Shown: positions 8,128 through 17,301, counted from the stretch's first letter. The stretch is 64,000 nucleotides of DNA from Lysobacteraceae bacterium PS02065 (GCA_029959555.1 JASCPI010000019.1:19497-83496), one strand, 5' to 3'. Numbers and translations: made by a program. The notes: generated from the sequence alone by a model not told the origin.

Positions 8128-8388
8128 CCTGTCGTCCCCTGCCGATCCGTTTGCGGATCATGCGGTTGTTGTAGCGAGCCGCACGGTGCATGGCAAGTCG
8201 AGCCGTTGCGGGGGCGCATCGCGCGCATCCGTTTTCGCAGTGCCGTGATCAGGTCCGAGCGTCGGCACGCCATGATCGTGGCTTGCCGTGTCCCCTCTGA
8301 TCCATCAGAGGATCCAGCCCAGAGCTGGACGCACATGGCTGGAGCGTCGTCGCAAGGCATACGTACGCCTCGCAGATGCCGTGAGCCA

Positions 8389-8897
8389 CTACGCGTCGCG
8401 CGAGTCCCAGGCTGGCCTGATCGTTCCCTGGTGCGGCTTGCCGCACGCCCAGAATACTGCGCAGAAATAGCGCTGAACCACGTCCCGATCGGATAGCGGG
8501 TCATCGGTCCCGTGTACTCCTTGTTCAACAGATCCGGGTGTGCGAAGCGGAAACCGTAGTCCGTCTCGAGGACTGCGACGAATCCACGCAGCTCGGACGC
8601 TGAATGCGCGAAGGGTGCTTCGCGGAACCGACCGGTCGTCATCAGATTCCCGAACGACGAGAAAAGAAGAATCGACGCGTTGTCATGCGAGGACGACACT
8701 ACGCATGTGAAGAGCGCACCGTCCTGATAGCTGGAAGGATTTTCCATCCGCCATTCGCTCTTCGTGAGCTTGCCCAGCCGCACCGCGGAGCGCCTGATGA
8801 GGTCGGAGAGACGAGCATCCCGCTCCCGATCACTCGGCAACTCTGACTCGCTCGAATCGATGGCTTCCAGATCCTCGACCGAGAGGATGCTTCCCAT
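8389..8897 (-). CDS. hypothetical protein with probable 3' frameshift
   Basis: From the ATG at 8897 the first ~138 codons look real: a charged helix, then SILLFSSFGNLMTT, a helix ELRGFVAVLETDYGFRFAHP, and TRYPIGTW. In this frame the sequence then turns into serine/arginine-rich noise that runs far into the next gene region. Shifting by one base at about 8482 gives QRYFCAVFWACGKP and a stop at 8389-8391. The resulting ending TW.QRYF matches the style of immunity-like proteins that end in an aromatic helix. Either the gene carries a one-base deletion or the assembly has an error here. Function unknown; resemblance to contact-toxin immunity proteins is an impression only. Confidence 0.45.
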
Positions 8898-8948
8898 GCG
8901 TCGCGGCTCCCTACGGCTGGTCGACATCGACGTTGAGACGAACTCCGT

Positions 8949-9695
8949 TCAATGCCGCGTCACCACGATCGGCTCGCCCTTCGTGATGATCATCGTGTGC
9001 TCGTACTGGGCCGAGAGGTTGCCGCGCGCGCCGACGAGGGTCCAGCCGTCGGAGGTCTCGTTCACGATGCGGCTTCGCGTGGACAGGAAGGGCTCGATCG
9101 TGATGACCATGCCTTCGGTCAGCACGCGCGTGTCGTCCGGATCGTAGTAGCCCGGGATGTGCTCGGGCTCTTCGTGCAGCGAGCGGCCGACGCCATGGCT
9201 GGCAAGGTTCTCGATGACGCGGAAGCCGTACGTCTTCGCGGTACGTTCGATCGTGGCGCCGATCACGTTGAGCCGACGGCCCGCGCGCGCTTCGCGCATC
9301 GCCGTCTCGAGCGCGAGACGCGTGGCGTGGCACAGGCGCGTCTTCAGCACATTGGTCGGCGGCACGACGCGCGTGCCGCCCGTGTCGGCGAAATAGCCGT
9401 CGAGTTCGGCCGAGACGTCGACATTGAGCACGTCGCCTGGGCGGATCACGCGATCACCGGGGATGCCGTGCGCGGCTTCCTCGTTGACGCTGATGCAGGT
9501 CGCACCGGGGAAGTCGTACGCCAGCATCGGTGCCGAACGCGCGCCGTGCTGTTCGAGCAGGTGCGCGCCGATCGCATCGAGTTCGCGCGTGGTCATGCCG
9601 GGCTCGGCGGCATCGAGCATCTCGTGCAGCACGAGCGACACGATCCTGCCGATGCGCTTGAGCGCGGCAACGTCGGCTTCGTTCTCGATGGTCAT
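8949..9695 (-). CDS. map: type I methionine aminopeptidase
   Basis: The 248-residue enzyme removes the N-terminal methionine from nascent proteins. All five metal ligands are visible: two Asp in NVDVSAELDGYFADTGG (about residues 93-104), His in ENLASHGVGRSLHEEP (about 169), Glu in MVITIEPFL (about 202) and Glu in SAQYEHTMIITKG (about 233). The cap loop ATCISVNEEAAHGIPGDR is also conserved. Length and order fit type Ia MAPs. The ATG at 9695 has GAGGAAG as ribosome-binding site. It is not next to rpsB/tsf or to ribosomal protein genes, so it may be a second, accessory MAP rather than the housekeeping copy. Confidence 0.93.
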   Translation of the reverse strand: MTIENEADVAALKRIGRIVSLVLHEMLDAAEPGMTTRELDAIGAHLLEQHGARSAPMLAYDFPGATCISVNEEAAHGIPGDRVIRPGDVLNVDVSAELDGYFADTGGTRVVPPTNVLKTRLCHATRLALETAMREARAGRRLNVIGATIERTAKTYGFRVIENLASHGVGRSLHEEPEHIPGYYDPDDTRVLTEGMVITIEPFLSTRSRIVNETSDGWTLVGARGNLSAQYEHTMIITKGEPIVVTRH

Positions 9696-9822
9696 GGTGT
9701 TCTTCCTCGCGTGGTGTGCGGTGATGCGATGACGGCTTCACCGAAGCCCGACGTCGCGTCGATCACGACGTGCTCGGCGAAGCCCCGACGGAGGCCTCGC
9801 ATCGTGCCGTCGAAACAAGGCA

Positions 9823-10206
9823 TCAGGCCGCGGCTTCCGATGAGGGAAGCTCGACCACCTCCATGCCCTTGATCCGTCCCGCGGCGATCGTGAAGCGGTG
9901 CCCGACGTGCATGTCCGCGAGCAGCGCGCCCTGCAGGTCGCGCACGACCTGATGCACGTCGACGAGAATGGTCGCCGTGTCGAGCTGGTCGAATGCCGTC
10001 GGTTCCACGTGCGGATCGATCTCGCTCCACTGCTCGGTCCAGTAGGCGCGGATCTCCTCGACGCCCTGGACGAAGCCACCCTTGAACGCCTTGGGCCATG
10101 TGACGTCGGCGGTCATGAGGACGACGGCCGCGTCGATGTCGCGCGCGTTGAAGGCGGCGTAAGCGGCGCGCAGCAGCTGGATGTCGTGATCGGAGGGTCG
10201 GCTCAT
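9823..10206 (-). CDS. SnoaL-like / NTF2-fold protein
   Basis: The 127-residue product has the cone-shaped NTF2 pattern: an N-terminal helix LLRAAYAAFNARDIDAAVVLM, then TADVTWP, an EIRAYWTEQWSEIDPHVEP segment and strands ATILVDVHQVVRDLQG and HRFTIAAGRIKGMEVV. These are typical of SnoaL-like polyketide-cyclase-fold and ketosteroid-isomerase-like proteins in which a pocket binds small hydrophobic molecules. No clear catalytic Asp pair can be assigned. It lies upstream of the aminopeptidase on the same strand, separated by about 125 bases, so linkage is weak. Ligand unknown. Confidence 0.8.
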   Translation of the reverse strand: MSRPSDHDIQLLRAAYAAFNARDIDAAVVLMTADVTWPKAFKGGFVQGVEEIRAYWTEQWSEIDPHVEPTAFDQLDTATILVDVHQVVRDLQGALLADMHVGHRFTIAAGRIKGMEVVELPSSEAAA

Positions 10207-10504
10207 CGGGATTCACCAGGGGACAGGGAACGACAGGGGACAGGGTTCGGAGCGCCCGCGTGCGACAGTCGCGCGCGTCACGCCCCTGCGCAGTGGGACT
10301 CACCCTGCGAGCATACGCGTGTCGAGTGGACGTCCGAAATGCACCGTGTGCCGAATGGCGACCGGTCGATCGATGGGCGATACCGAGAACGTCCGGTGAT
10401 CCGCGCGAAAGCCGGATCACCTCGCGGCGATGCCCGAGCGCGTCGACTTGCGACAGACCGGCGGGCGTCCGCTCGAGCTCGCACCGTGCCGAACGAAGCA
10501 CGGG

Positions 10505-10951
10505 TCAAGCCCTGTAGGGATACCGGCTCAACACCTCGGCGTAATGGGTCCCTTTCCTCGCCGCCCAGGCGGGATTCACCTTCTCGAGCAAGTGCACATG
10601 CAGATCGAAGCGGTGGCGCCTCGTGTCCCTTCGCAGCAGACGATGCAGGAACGGTACCCTGGATCGCCAGCTGATCGCGGCGGTCACATCGTCGAGCAAC
10701 CAGTGCAACAGCTCGTCATGGTCGCTCGCCACGCGACGATGGAGCTCCGAGCCGCGCTCGGTGATCACGTAGTGCCGCCCGCCGTCGACAACTTCGACAT
10801 GCGCATCACCATTGTGGGTTGGGCGTGTCTGCACGCACCGATGGAATGGCGATACCGGAACCCTCGGCAGCAGGCGCTGCAGAAGTCGTTCGTACTGCGT
10901 CTGGAGATCGTCGAGAGTGGCGTGCATGGCATCCGGATCGGCTGAGGACAC
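10505..10951 (-). CDS. Imm63-family immunity protein (orphan)
   Basis: The 148-residue protein has the features I associate with Imm63 immunity proteins: HVEVVDGGRHYVITERGSEL, then the helix DHDELLHWLLDDVTAAISW, the RRDTRRHRFDLHVHLLEKVNP segment and a C-terminal WAARKGTHYAEVL. Family members neutralise polymorphic toxins delivered by contact-dependent systems. Here no toxin, VgrG, Rhs or transporter gene lies next to it, so it is an orphan immunity gene that could protect against competitors. The assignment is by motif pattern from memory, not by search. Confidence 0.65.
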   Translation of the reverse strand: MSSADPDAMHATLDDLQTQYERLLQRLLPRVPVSPFHRCVQTRPTHNGDAHVEVVDGGRHYVITERGSELHRRVASDHDELLHWLLDDVTAAISWRSRVPFLHRLLRRDTRRHRFDLHVHLLEKVNPAWAARKGTHYAEVLSRYPYRA

Positions 10952-11160
10952 TCATCGAGGCGGCTACGGTTCGGTGGCATCCCTGCCGATCCATTGCCCA
11001 TGTCGACATCTTCGCATTCGCCGAGGATGACGCTCCGATATCGTCCCACTCTGCATCAGGCGTCGCCAACTGCCCGCTAAACGGGGTGCATCGCGCTCAG
11101 CCTCCATTGTGCGTCGCAGCGGTGTAGTGGCCCTCCATCTGCCCCAGCCGAGGAATCGCC

Positions 11161-11538
11161 ATGTCCAACCCGCTGACCGTTCCGCTCGATCGTGTCGTCT
11201 CGCGTGCCTCGCGTGCGGGACATGATCTTTCCAAGGCTGCACATGCGGCGCACGCGATCGTTTCGCGTGATGTCGACAAGGGCCTGAAGCACGCACGTGC
11301 GCTGTCGGGCGACCTGCTGCGTCAGGGTCGCGAGGTCGGCCGCTCGGTGCGTGGCACCGTGGGCCGTCACCCGGCCGGAGCGCTGATCGCGGTGGCCGCG
11401 GTCGGCCTCGCGGCCGGTTGGCTCGTGAAGCGCCTCATCACGGGGCGTTCGACACCGTCGACGACGGCCGCTCGCGCACCGCGTACGAAGCCGGCTGCGC
11501 GTCCTCGTCGCCGTGCCGCGGCGACGGCATCGGAGTAA
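11161..11538 (+). CDS. YqjD/ElaB-like membrane-anchored small protein
   Basis: The 125-residue product has a basic amphipathic N-terminal half (SRDVDKGLKHARALSGDLLRQGREVG), the motif GRHPAGALIAVAAVGLAAGWLVKRLI with one membrane segment near residue 85, and a lysine/arginine/alanine-rich tail. This is the layout of DUF883-type YqjD/ElaB proteins, which anchor to the inner membrane by a C-terminal segment and bind stationary-phase ribosomes in E. coli. The basic tail extension is unusual in length. A strong terminator follows at 11579. The family call is by architecture. Confidence 0.6.
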   Translation: MSNPLTVPLDRVVSRASRAGHDLSKAAHAAHAIVSRDVDKGLKHARALSGDLLRQGREVGRSVRGTVGRHPAGALIAVAAVGLAAGWLVKRLITGRSTPSTTAARAPRTKPAARPRRRAAATASE

Positions 11539-11578
11539 GCCTTCATCGTCGCGCGCAACGCTGCCACATGAAGGACAT

Positions 11579-11610
11579 GACCGCGCCGCCGTGAGGTGGC
11601 GCGGTCGTTT
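11579..11610 (+). terminator. Rho-independent terminator after the YqjD-like gene
   Basis: GACCGCGCC at 11579-11587 pairs perfectly with GGCGCGGTC at 11598-11606 across a 10-base loop and is followed by GTTT. It ends the plus-strand gene at 11538 and may also serve the convergent metalloprotease gene, whose stop is at 11639. Confidence 0.75.
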
Positions 11611-11638
11611 CATGCCTTGCTCACGCGGGGCCGTGCGC

Positions 11639-13735
11639 TCAGTCGAAGCTCGCACTGAACACGGCATCGGTGACGACTTCGCGGTACGCGAGCACGAACG
11701 TACCCTGCGCTGCACCGTAAGGCCTGACCCGCACGGTGCGCGTTCCATTCGACGGTGCCGTCCACTGCAGGCGCGACTGCAGCCCGCAGTAGTCGTCGTT
11801 CGATACCCCCGCCCCGACGATCTCGATGATCGTGTCGAACGTGGCCGAGCCACCGTGCGAGCTGCAGGTCGACAACTCGTAGGTGCGGCCTGACACCACC
11901 GGCAGTGCGAACTCCCAGGTTCCCTGCGGACCGATGCGGCCCAGCGCGGCGGTTCGCCAGCCCGTGCTCGGCGCGAGCGTGGGCGGTGCGTTGCGAACGG
12001 TCACGCGACGGTCGTTGCGTGACGAGCTCGTGTTGTTGCCGGTGCGCGGGTCGCCGGCGTCGAGCCACAACGTCGGGTAGTAGACGCCGGTCGGAATCGT
12101 CGAGGGGATCGTCGTCGCGCTGGGGGTGAAGCCGTGCGTCGAGAACGGGGCCATCGTCGACGTGAAGTTGGCGGTGCGCAGGTAACGGTAGGTGTCGGTC
12201 CAGCTGTTCCAGTTCTGGTTGAGGTAGATGTCCACCGACGGGTTCGAGAACGTCGTCGTGCCGAGGTTCTCGATCTGGAACGCGCCGAGCGACAGGGTCC
12301 CGCCGTGCGTGACCGAGACCGACGCGGCCAGCGAGGCCGTGTAGGTCGCCTGGTTCGAGGTCGTCGAATCGCTGGTGCGGTACTGGCTGATCGCGACGTC
12401 GAACAAGGCGCCGCTGCCATAGCGGTTGCGGATCGCGTTGACGTCGTCGGTGCTCAGCCGCGCGAGGCGGAAGGCCTTCGGCGCGTAGTTCATGACCGAA
12501 TCCCACCACACATCCTGGTGTTCCCAGGGATGATCGAGGCCCCAGCCGTGTCCGAGCTCGTGCAGCATCGTCTGCTGGAAGCTCCAGCACGTGCTGTCGG
12601 GATTCGCACCCGCGAAGTCGTCACGCGTCCAGCAGTAGGCCGGATTGAACGCGATGTCGGCCTCGGTGATGACGTTGCTTCCGTTCCAGCGCGACCACGT
12701 CACCGCGAGCGTCGTCGCGCCCCAGCCTTCGCCGAACTGGTCGATCATGGTCTGGTTGCTCGGCCAGCCGACGAGTTCGAAGCGGCCGTTGCCCCACGAC
12801 CACGTGCCGAGCTGCGAGCCGCTGATGCGGAACACATTGTCGGAATAGCTGTTCCATGCCGACATCTGGTACTGGTCGTGCGGACTCCACTCCCAGTCGT
12901 GCGGGTACTCGTCGTACACGACGGGTGCGCTGATGGTGGGGCCGTAGTGGTAGCGCGGTCCGGCCCATGGCGGCGTCTCGTCGATGCCGTGGCCATCATG
13001 CAGTGCATCGCGTGGGGTCGACGCCGGCACCGGACCCTCGACCTGGTCGTAGGGACCGAAGCCAGGGCCGGGCGCCGGCATCTGCAGCGACGACGGCACA
13101 TAGGCCTTCGACGGATACACCCTGGTGTCGTCGCCACGTGAAGGCACGAACACGCGTGCCGGTGCGTGGCCACGCTGCTGCACGAGATGATCGACTTCGC
13201 CGAGCAGCTCGCCGGCATCGCGACGATCGGTGCCCGACAGCGCGCGTGCGCGGCCTTCGTCGTCGAGCGCATAGATGCCCTGGGAACCGCCCACGAACGG
13301 CGCGAACACCTCGCCGCGATCGGGGCGAAGGAACACGAGGTAGCGCGCACCGGTCTCGAGCTTCGGGTTCGAGCTCAGCGCATGCGTCTCGTCACCGATC
13401 GTGCCGCCGCCTTGCGACAGCACGAAGGTCTGCCCCGGCGCATCGGCCGCGAGCACGTCGCGTTCGACGACGAAGCGGTAGTCGGTGACGATGAGGTTGC
13501 CGCGCGCATTCCAGCGCGCTTGTGTCGAGATAAGCCGCGCAACGGCGACCGTGTCGGCTTCGGCAACGAGATCGGGCAGCGCGCGCGGCATGTCGTGCTG
13601 GGCATGCGCGGCGAGCGGCACCATCGCGAGGCCAGCGGCGAGCGCGAGCCCAAGCACCTTCGCGGAAACGCCGCTCACGCGGCGGCGGACGGGACGCGCC
13701 GACGCGCGCCCGGAGGCTGTATACAACGAGATCAT
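11639..13735 (-). CDS. secreted matrixin-like zinc metalloprotease with C-terminal repeats
   Basis: The 698-residue protein starts at the ATG at 13735, before a signal peptide ending LAAHAQ. The catalytic site HELGHGWGLDH (about residues 391-401) is the HExxHxxGxxH zinc site of metzincins, followed by a candidate Met-turn in WWDSVMNYAPK. Upstream is a ~170-residue domain found in secreted proteins (LIVTDYRFVVERDVL, GARYLVFLRP). Downstream are beta domains: a CARDB-like segment (about 440-580, ENLGTTTFSNPSVDIYLN) and a pre-peptidase C-terminal-like domain (about 590-698, GRTYELSTCSSHGGSATFDTIIE). The protein ends VFSASFD, related to the FADGFD tail of the beta-helix protein. It probably degrades extracellular proteins. 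Cysteine pairs fit export. Confidence 0.85.
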   Translation of the reverse strand: MISLYTASGRASARPVRRRVSGVSAKVLGLALAAGLAMVPLAAHAQHDMPRALPDLVAEADTVAVARLISTQARWNARGNLIVTDYRFVVERDVLAADAPGQTFVLSQGGGTIGDETHALSSNPKLETGARYLVFLRPDRGEVFAPFVGGSQGIYALDDEGRARALSGTDRRDAGELLGEVDHLVQQRGHAPARVFVPSRGDDTRVYPSKAYVPSSLQMPAPGPGFGPYDQVEGPVPASTPRDALHDGHGIDETPPWAGPRYHYGPTISAPVVYDEYPHDWEWSPHDQYQMSAWNSYSDNVFRISGSQLGTWSWGNGRFELVGWPSNQTMIDQFGEGWGATTLAVTWSRWNGSNVITEADIAFNPAYCWTRDDFAGANPDSTCWSFQQTMLHELGHGWGLDHPWEHQDVWWDSVMNYAPKAFRLARLSTDDVNAIRNRYGSGALFDVAISQYRTSDSTTSNQATYTASLAASVSVTHGGTLSLGAFQIENLGTTTFSNPSVDIYLNQNWNSWTDTYRYLRTANFTSTMAPFSTHGFTPSATTIPSTIPTGVYYPTLWLDAGDPRTGNNTSSSRNDRRVTVRNAPPTLAPSTGWRTAALGRIGPQGTWEFALPVVSGRTYELSTCSSHGGSATFDTIIEIVGAGVSNDDYCGLQSRLQWTAPSNGTRTVRVRPYGAAQGTFVLAYREVVTDAVFSASFD

Positions 13736-13989
13736 GGCGGAATCCTTCGCAACGTCAGGGGACGCCGGGGCGCAGGCTGCGAGCGGGCACCTCCGGCAGC
13801 TTTCCCGTACGAGGCGCGGGCAGGATTCCTGACACGAGCCTGCATGAACGAAGACCTTCGCGTGCATGCGCGGGCGCATGGTGCGACCGTCACGGGCGTG
13901 TCATCCTGCACGCCGACAGCCGCGCGCCGACGCGGGCGGAGCCGCCCGTCCACCGACGCGCGGTTCGTGCGTCCACCAGCAGGTGCCCG

Positions 13990-15369
13990 ATGAGCGATCC
14001 CGTTGTGTCCACGCCATTCCGCGGCGTGTCTTTCCCCGTGCATGCGCGACGCTGGGCGATCGCGCTCGGCTTCGCCGCGTGCTTCGTCGCCGGCTTTGCG
14101 TCCGCGCAACCCGCGTCGCGCGACCTGCGTCCGACCGGACCGGCCACCGGGCTCGCCGACTCGGCGGCCTTGCGCGCGACCGTGTTCGGCACGCCGCCAC
14201 AGGAGATGGCCGAGCAACCCGAGCGTGTGCCGCTCGTGGAAATGGACGTCACGATGCCGTGGACGATGCCGGTGCCGGACGTGTTCTGGTTCAACAGGAA
14301 ACTGCGCGTGTGGTTCTCGGCGCAGCCGAAACCCGCACCGCTCGCGATCATCGTCTCGGGCACCGGCAGCGACGGCAACACGACCAACATCGGCCTGCTG
14401 CGCGGCGCACTGTACGGCGCCGGCTACCACGTGCTGACGATGCCGTCGCCGACGTTCCCGGGCTTCATCGTCTCGACCTCGCGCACCGGCGTCGCGGGCG
14501 ACCTGCGCCAGGACGGCCGCGACCTCTACGACGCGATGCAGATCGTCGTGTCGCGCCTGCCGGGCAAGGTCGCGATCGAGCATGTCGACGTGATCGGCTA
14601 CAGCCTCGGAGGCGCCAACGCGGCGATGGTCAAGGCGCTCGATGCGCAGGACCGCAAGCTCAACGTGCGCCGCGCGATCATGATCAACCCGCCGGTCAGC
14701 CTGTTCGCGTCGATCGGCCGCCTCGACCGCCTGTTCGCGCAGAGCATCGGCTCGGCCGACACCGGTCTCGAGCGCCTCTACCAGCGCCTCTACGCCGAGC
14801 TCGCCAATCTCTACCGTGCCTCGGACGAGATCCAGATCGACGAGAACTTCCTGCTCGGCGCGGCGGCGACCGTGCTGCGCACCGACGAGGAGTTCTCGGC
14901 CGCGATCGCGCTCAACTTCCGCCTCGCGCTGGCCAACATGTTCTTCGCGGGCGACCTCTACGCGAAGACCGGTGCGGTCATCGATCCGGCGAATCCCCCG
15001 CGCAAGGGCGACCCGCTCGACGGCATCTCGGCGACGCTGCGCGGCAAGCCGTTCGCGGCGTACTTCGACCAGGTGTTCGCGCCGTACTACCTGCGCGCGC
15101 GTCCCGGCGCGACGCGCGAGTCGCTGATCGAGGACAACCGCCTCGCGATCATCGGCGACACGCTGCGCAACGATCCGGATTATTTCGTGCAGACCAACCG
15201 CGACGACCTCATCCTCGACGCCGCCGAGCTCGCCTGGCTCGAGACCACGTTCGGCACGCGCATCGCCATCTACGACCACGGAGGCCATCTCGGCACCATC
15301 GGCGAACGCCGCCAGATCGCCGACATGCTCGACATGCTCGCGGGCCGCTGGACCGGAGGTGCACGATGA
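13990..15369 (+). CDS. exported alpha/beta hydrolase (serine esterase-like)
   Basis: The 459-residue product has an N-terminal arm of ~20 residues and a signal/anchor segment (WAIALGFAACFVAGFASAQ). The core shows an alpha/beta hydrolase: AIIVSGTGSDGNT at the oxyanion strand, the nucleophile elbow DVIGYSLGGANAAM (Ser about 209) and a late IYDHGGHLG histidine (about 435). It overlaps the mlaA-type gene by 4 bases (ATGA at 15366-15369), so both are made together. Coupling to an outer-membrane lipid-removal lipoprotein suggests a lipase or phospholipase acting on envelope lipids. The catalytic acid could not be placed. Family members with MlaA are known in Xanthomonadales, as I recall, but not characterised. 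Confidence 0.75.
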   Translation: MSDPVVSTPFRGVSFPVHARRWAIALGFAACFVAGFASAQPASRDLRPTGPATGLADSAALRATVFGTPPQEMAEQPERVPLVEMDVTMPWTMPVPDVFWFNRKLRVWFSAQPKPAPLAIIVSGTGSDGNTTNIGLLRGALYGAGYHVLTMPSPTFPGFIVSTSRTGVAGDLRQDGRDLYDAMQIVVSRLPGKVAIEHVDVIGYSLGGANAAMVKALDAQDRKLNVRRAIMINPPVSLFASIGRLDRLFAQSIGSADTGLERLYQRLYAELANLYRASDEIQIDENFLLGAAATVLRTDEEFSAAIALNFRLALANMFFAGDLYAKTGAVIDPANPPRKGDPLDGISATLRGKPFAAYFDQVFAPYYLRARPGATRESLIEDNRLAIIGDTLRNDPDYFVQTNRDDLILDAAELAWLETTFGTRIAIYDHGGHLGTIGERRQIADMLDMLAGRWTGGAR

Positions 15370-16247
15370 TCCGCCATGCCTGCGTGCTGATCGCCGCGCT
15401 CGCGCTCGGGGCCTGCGCCTCGAACGGCGTGCGCGTGCGCAACCTGCCCGACGAGCGGCCCGCTGCGAGCCGTGCGGCCGCGATCGAGCGTGCCGAGGCG
15501 ATCGCCGCGCGTCGCCAGGCCGCACTGCCGACGCCGCCCGAAGGCGAGGCCGCACCGCCCGTGATGACGCCGGCCGATGCGCCGTCGATGCTCGTCTACG
15601 ATCCGTGGGAGCGCATCAACCGCTTCACCTACCGCTTCAACGCGCGCTTCGACGAAGCCGTGTTCCTGCCGGTCGCGAACGGTTACCGGCGCCTGCCGCG
15701 TCCCGTGCGTGGCGGCGTGCACAACTTCTTCTCGAACCTCGGCGAGATCGGCAGCACGCTCAACTTCACGCTGCAGGGCCGTCCCGTGTACGGCCTGCGT
15801 AGCTTCGGCCGCTTCGCGATCAACAGCACGATCGGCATCGGCGGCCTGTTCGATGTCGCGAAGAAGATGCACCTGCCGCGCGCGCCCACCAACTTCGGCA
15901 CCACGCTCTCGAAGTGGGGCATGGGTCCGGGCCCTTACGTCGTGCTGCCGCTGATCGGCCCGTCGTCGCTGCGCGACAGCGTCGGCCTCGCCGGCGACTT
16001 CGGCTTCACCTACGCGATGGATCCGGGCGGCTTCTACCGCACCTCGGACAACGCGTGGATGTTCGGCGTCGCCAACTCGATCGACCTGCGCGCGAACATC
16101 GGCTTCCGCTATTACTCGACCGGCTCGCCGTTCGAGTACGAGACGATCCGCTTCCTCTACATGCAGCAGCGCCTGCTCGAGGACGACAAGCTGCACGCGA
16201 ACGATCCCGAGAAACAGCGCGTGCCGGGCCTTCCGGCCGGGCAGTGA
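15366..16247 (+). CDS. mlaA: MlaA/VacJ-family phospholipid-transport lipoprotein
   Basis: The 293-residue product begins with a lipoprotein signal (LIAALALGACAS; Cys about 17) and contains the MlaA core: YDPWERINRFTYRFNARFDEAVFLPVANGYR, then VHNFFSNLGEIGSTLN and the segment NSTIGIGGLFDVAKKM, followed by GPGPYVVLPLIGPSSLRDSVG. MlaA sits in the outer membrane with porins and removes phospholipids from the outer leaflet. Here it is downstream of an exported hydrolase with a 4-base overlap, and not near mlaBCDEF. The gene is longer than E. coli mlaA because of an alanine/glutamate-rich linker at residues 30-70. The link with a hydrolase suggests lipid turnover in the periplasm. Confidence 0.92.
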   Translation: MIRHACVLIAALALGACASNGVRVRNLPDERPAASRAAAIERAEAIAARRQAALPTPPEGEAAPPVMTPADAPSMLVYDPWERINRFTYRFNARFDEAVFLPVANGYRRLPRPVRGGVHNFFSNLGEIGSTLNFTLQGRPVYGLRSFGRFAINSTIGIGGLFDVAKKMHLPRAPTNFGTTLSKWGMGPGPYVVLPLIGPSSLRDSVGLAGDFGFTYAMDPGGFYRTSDNAWMFGVANSIDLRANIGFRYYSTGSPFEYETIRFLYMQQRLLEDDKLHANDPEKQRVPGLPAGQ

Positions 16248-16281
16248 CGATCCACCGTCCGCGTGCGCGGGTCGTGTCCGC

Positions 16282-17301
16282 GTGAGCGGCGCGCTCGCGC
16301 TCGCGGGCAAGTTCGTCGCGAGCCTCGCGATCCTGCTCGCGGGTGCGTGGGGTGCACTTGCGCTGCGTTTCCAGGCCCCGGGATCGGAAGCCGTCAAGCT
16401 CGTCGCGGCCATCGCCTGGGCCGCGCTCGCGCTTGCCGCGGCGGTACTCGTGTGGCGCAGTGCTGCTCGGTATGCGGTACCCGGTTTCACGATCGCGTTC
16501 GCGCTGCTGCTCGCGTGGTGGGTGAGCCTCGCACCCGCCGGAACGCGCGCCTGGGCCGACGATGTCGCGCATCTCGCCACAGGCACGGTCGACGGCGACA
16601 TCGTCACGCTGCACGCGGTACGCGATTTCGACTGGCGCACGAAGGACGACTACACGCCGCGCTGGGAGCCGCGCCGCTACGATCTCGCGCACCTCGCCTC
16701 CACCGACGTGATCCTCTCGTACTGGGCCGGCGAGTGGATCGCGCACACGCTCGTCTCGTTCGGTTTCGACGACGGCTCGCATGTCGTCTTCTCGGTCGAA
16801 ATCCGCCGCGAGGCGTACGAGCGTTTCTCGGAGATCGGCGGCTTCTTCAAGCAGTTCGAGCTGTCGGTGATCGCCGCGGACGAGCGCGACATCGTGCGCG
16901 TGCGCACCAACGTGCGCGGCGAGGACGATTACCTCTACCGCCTTCAGCTCGATCCCGACGCGCGGCGCGCGCTGTTTCTCGCCTACGTCGACGAGGCCAA
17001 CCGCCTCGCACGCGAGCCGCGCTGGTACCACACCGTCACCGCGAACTGCACGACGCTGGTCTACCACATGGCCCGGCAGATCCTCGGCGGCGGCCTGCCG
17101 ATGGACTACCGCGTGCTGCTGTCGGGTTACCTCGACCGCTACCTCTACGACATCGGCGGCCTCGACCGCAGCCTGCCATTCGACACGCTGCGCACGCAGG
17201 CACGCATCACCGACCGCGCGCGTGTCGCGGATCGCAGCGCGACATTCTCGGCCGATATCCGCGCCGGCATGTCCGATGCGAAAGGCACCGCCGGCCGCTA
17301 G
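16282..17301 (+). CDS. DUF4105 / Lnb N-terminal periplasmic-domain membrane protein
   Basis: The 339-residue protein starts at the GTG at 16282 (35 bases after mlaA). It has three membrane segments in the first 85 residues, then a large soluble domain. It matches DUF4105-type proteins through YTPRWEPRRYDLAHL, LSYWAGEWIAHTLVSFGF, a WYHTVTANCTTLVYHMAR segment with the conserved Asn-Cys-Thr, and the final YLYDIGGLDRSLPF. The NCTT cysteine and nearby His suggest a papain-like or transglutaminase-like periplasmic enzyme, which is a family-level inference. Its position behind the hydrolase and mlaA suggests an envelope-maintenance operon. It is convergent with the S9 peptidase gene and overlaps it by 4 bases. 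Confidence 0.75.
   Translation: MSGALALAGKFVASLAILLAGAWGALALRFQAPGSEAVKLVAAIAWAALALAAAVLVWRSAARYAVPGFTIAFALLLAWWVSLAPAGTRAWADDVAHLATGTVDGDIVTLHAVRDFDWRTKDDYTPRWEPRRYDLAHLASTDVILSYWAGEWIAHTLVSFGFDDGSHVVFSVEIRREAYERFSEIGGFFKQFELSVIAADERDIVRVRTNVRGEDDYLYRLQLDPDARRALFLAYVDEANRLAREPRWYHTVTANCTTLVYHMARQILGGGLPMDYRVLLSGYLDRYLYDIGGLDRSLPFDTLRTQARITDRARVADRSATFSADIRAGMSDAKGTAGR

Noticed and set aside
10207..10300. GGGGACAGGG direct repeats as an IS or attachment site
   Set aside because: Only two short copies (10219-10245) with no flanking transposase or target duplication; they may be repeat debris.
11077..11853. 258-codon minus-strand frame opposite the YqjD-like gene
   Set aside because: The plus-strand gene has a membrane segment and is followed by a terminator; the minus frame crosses that terminator.
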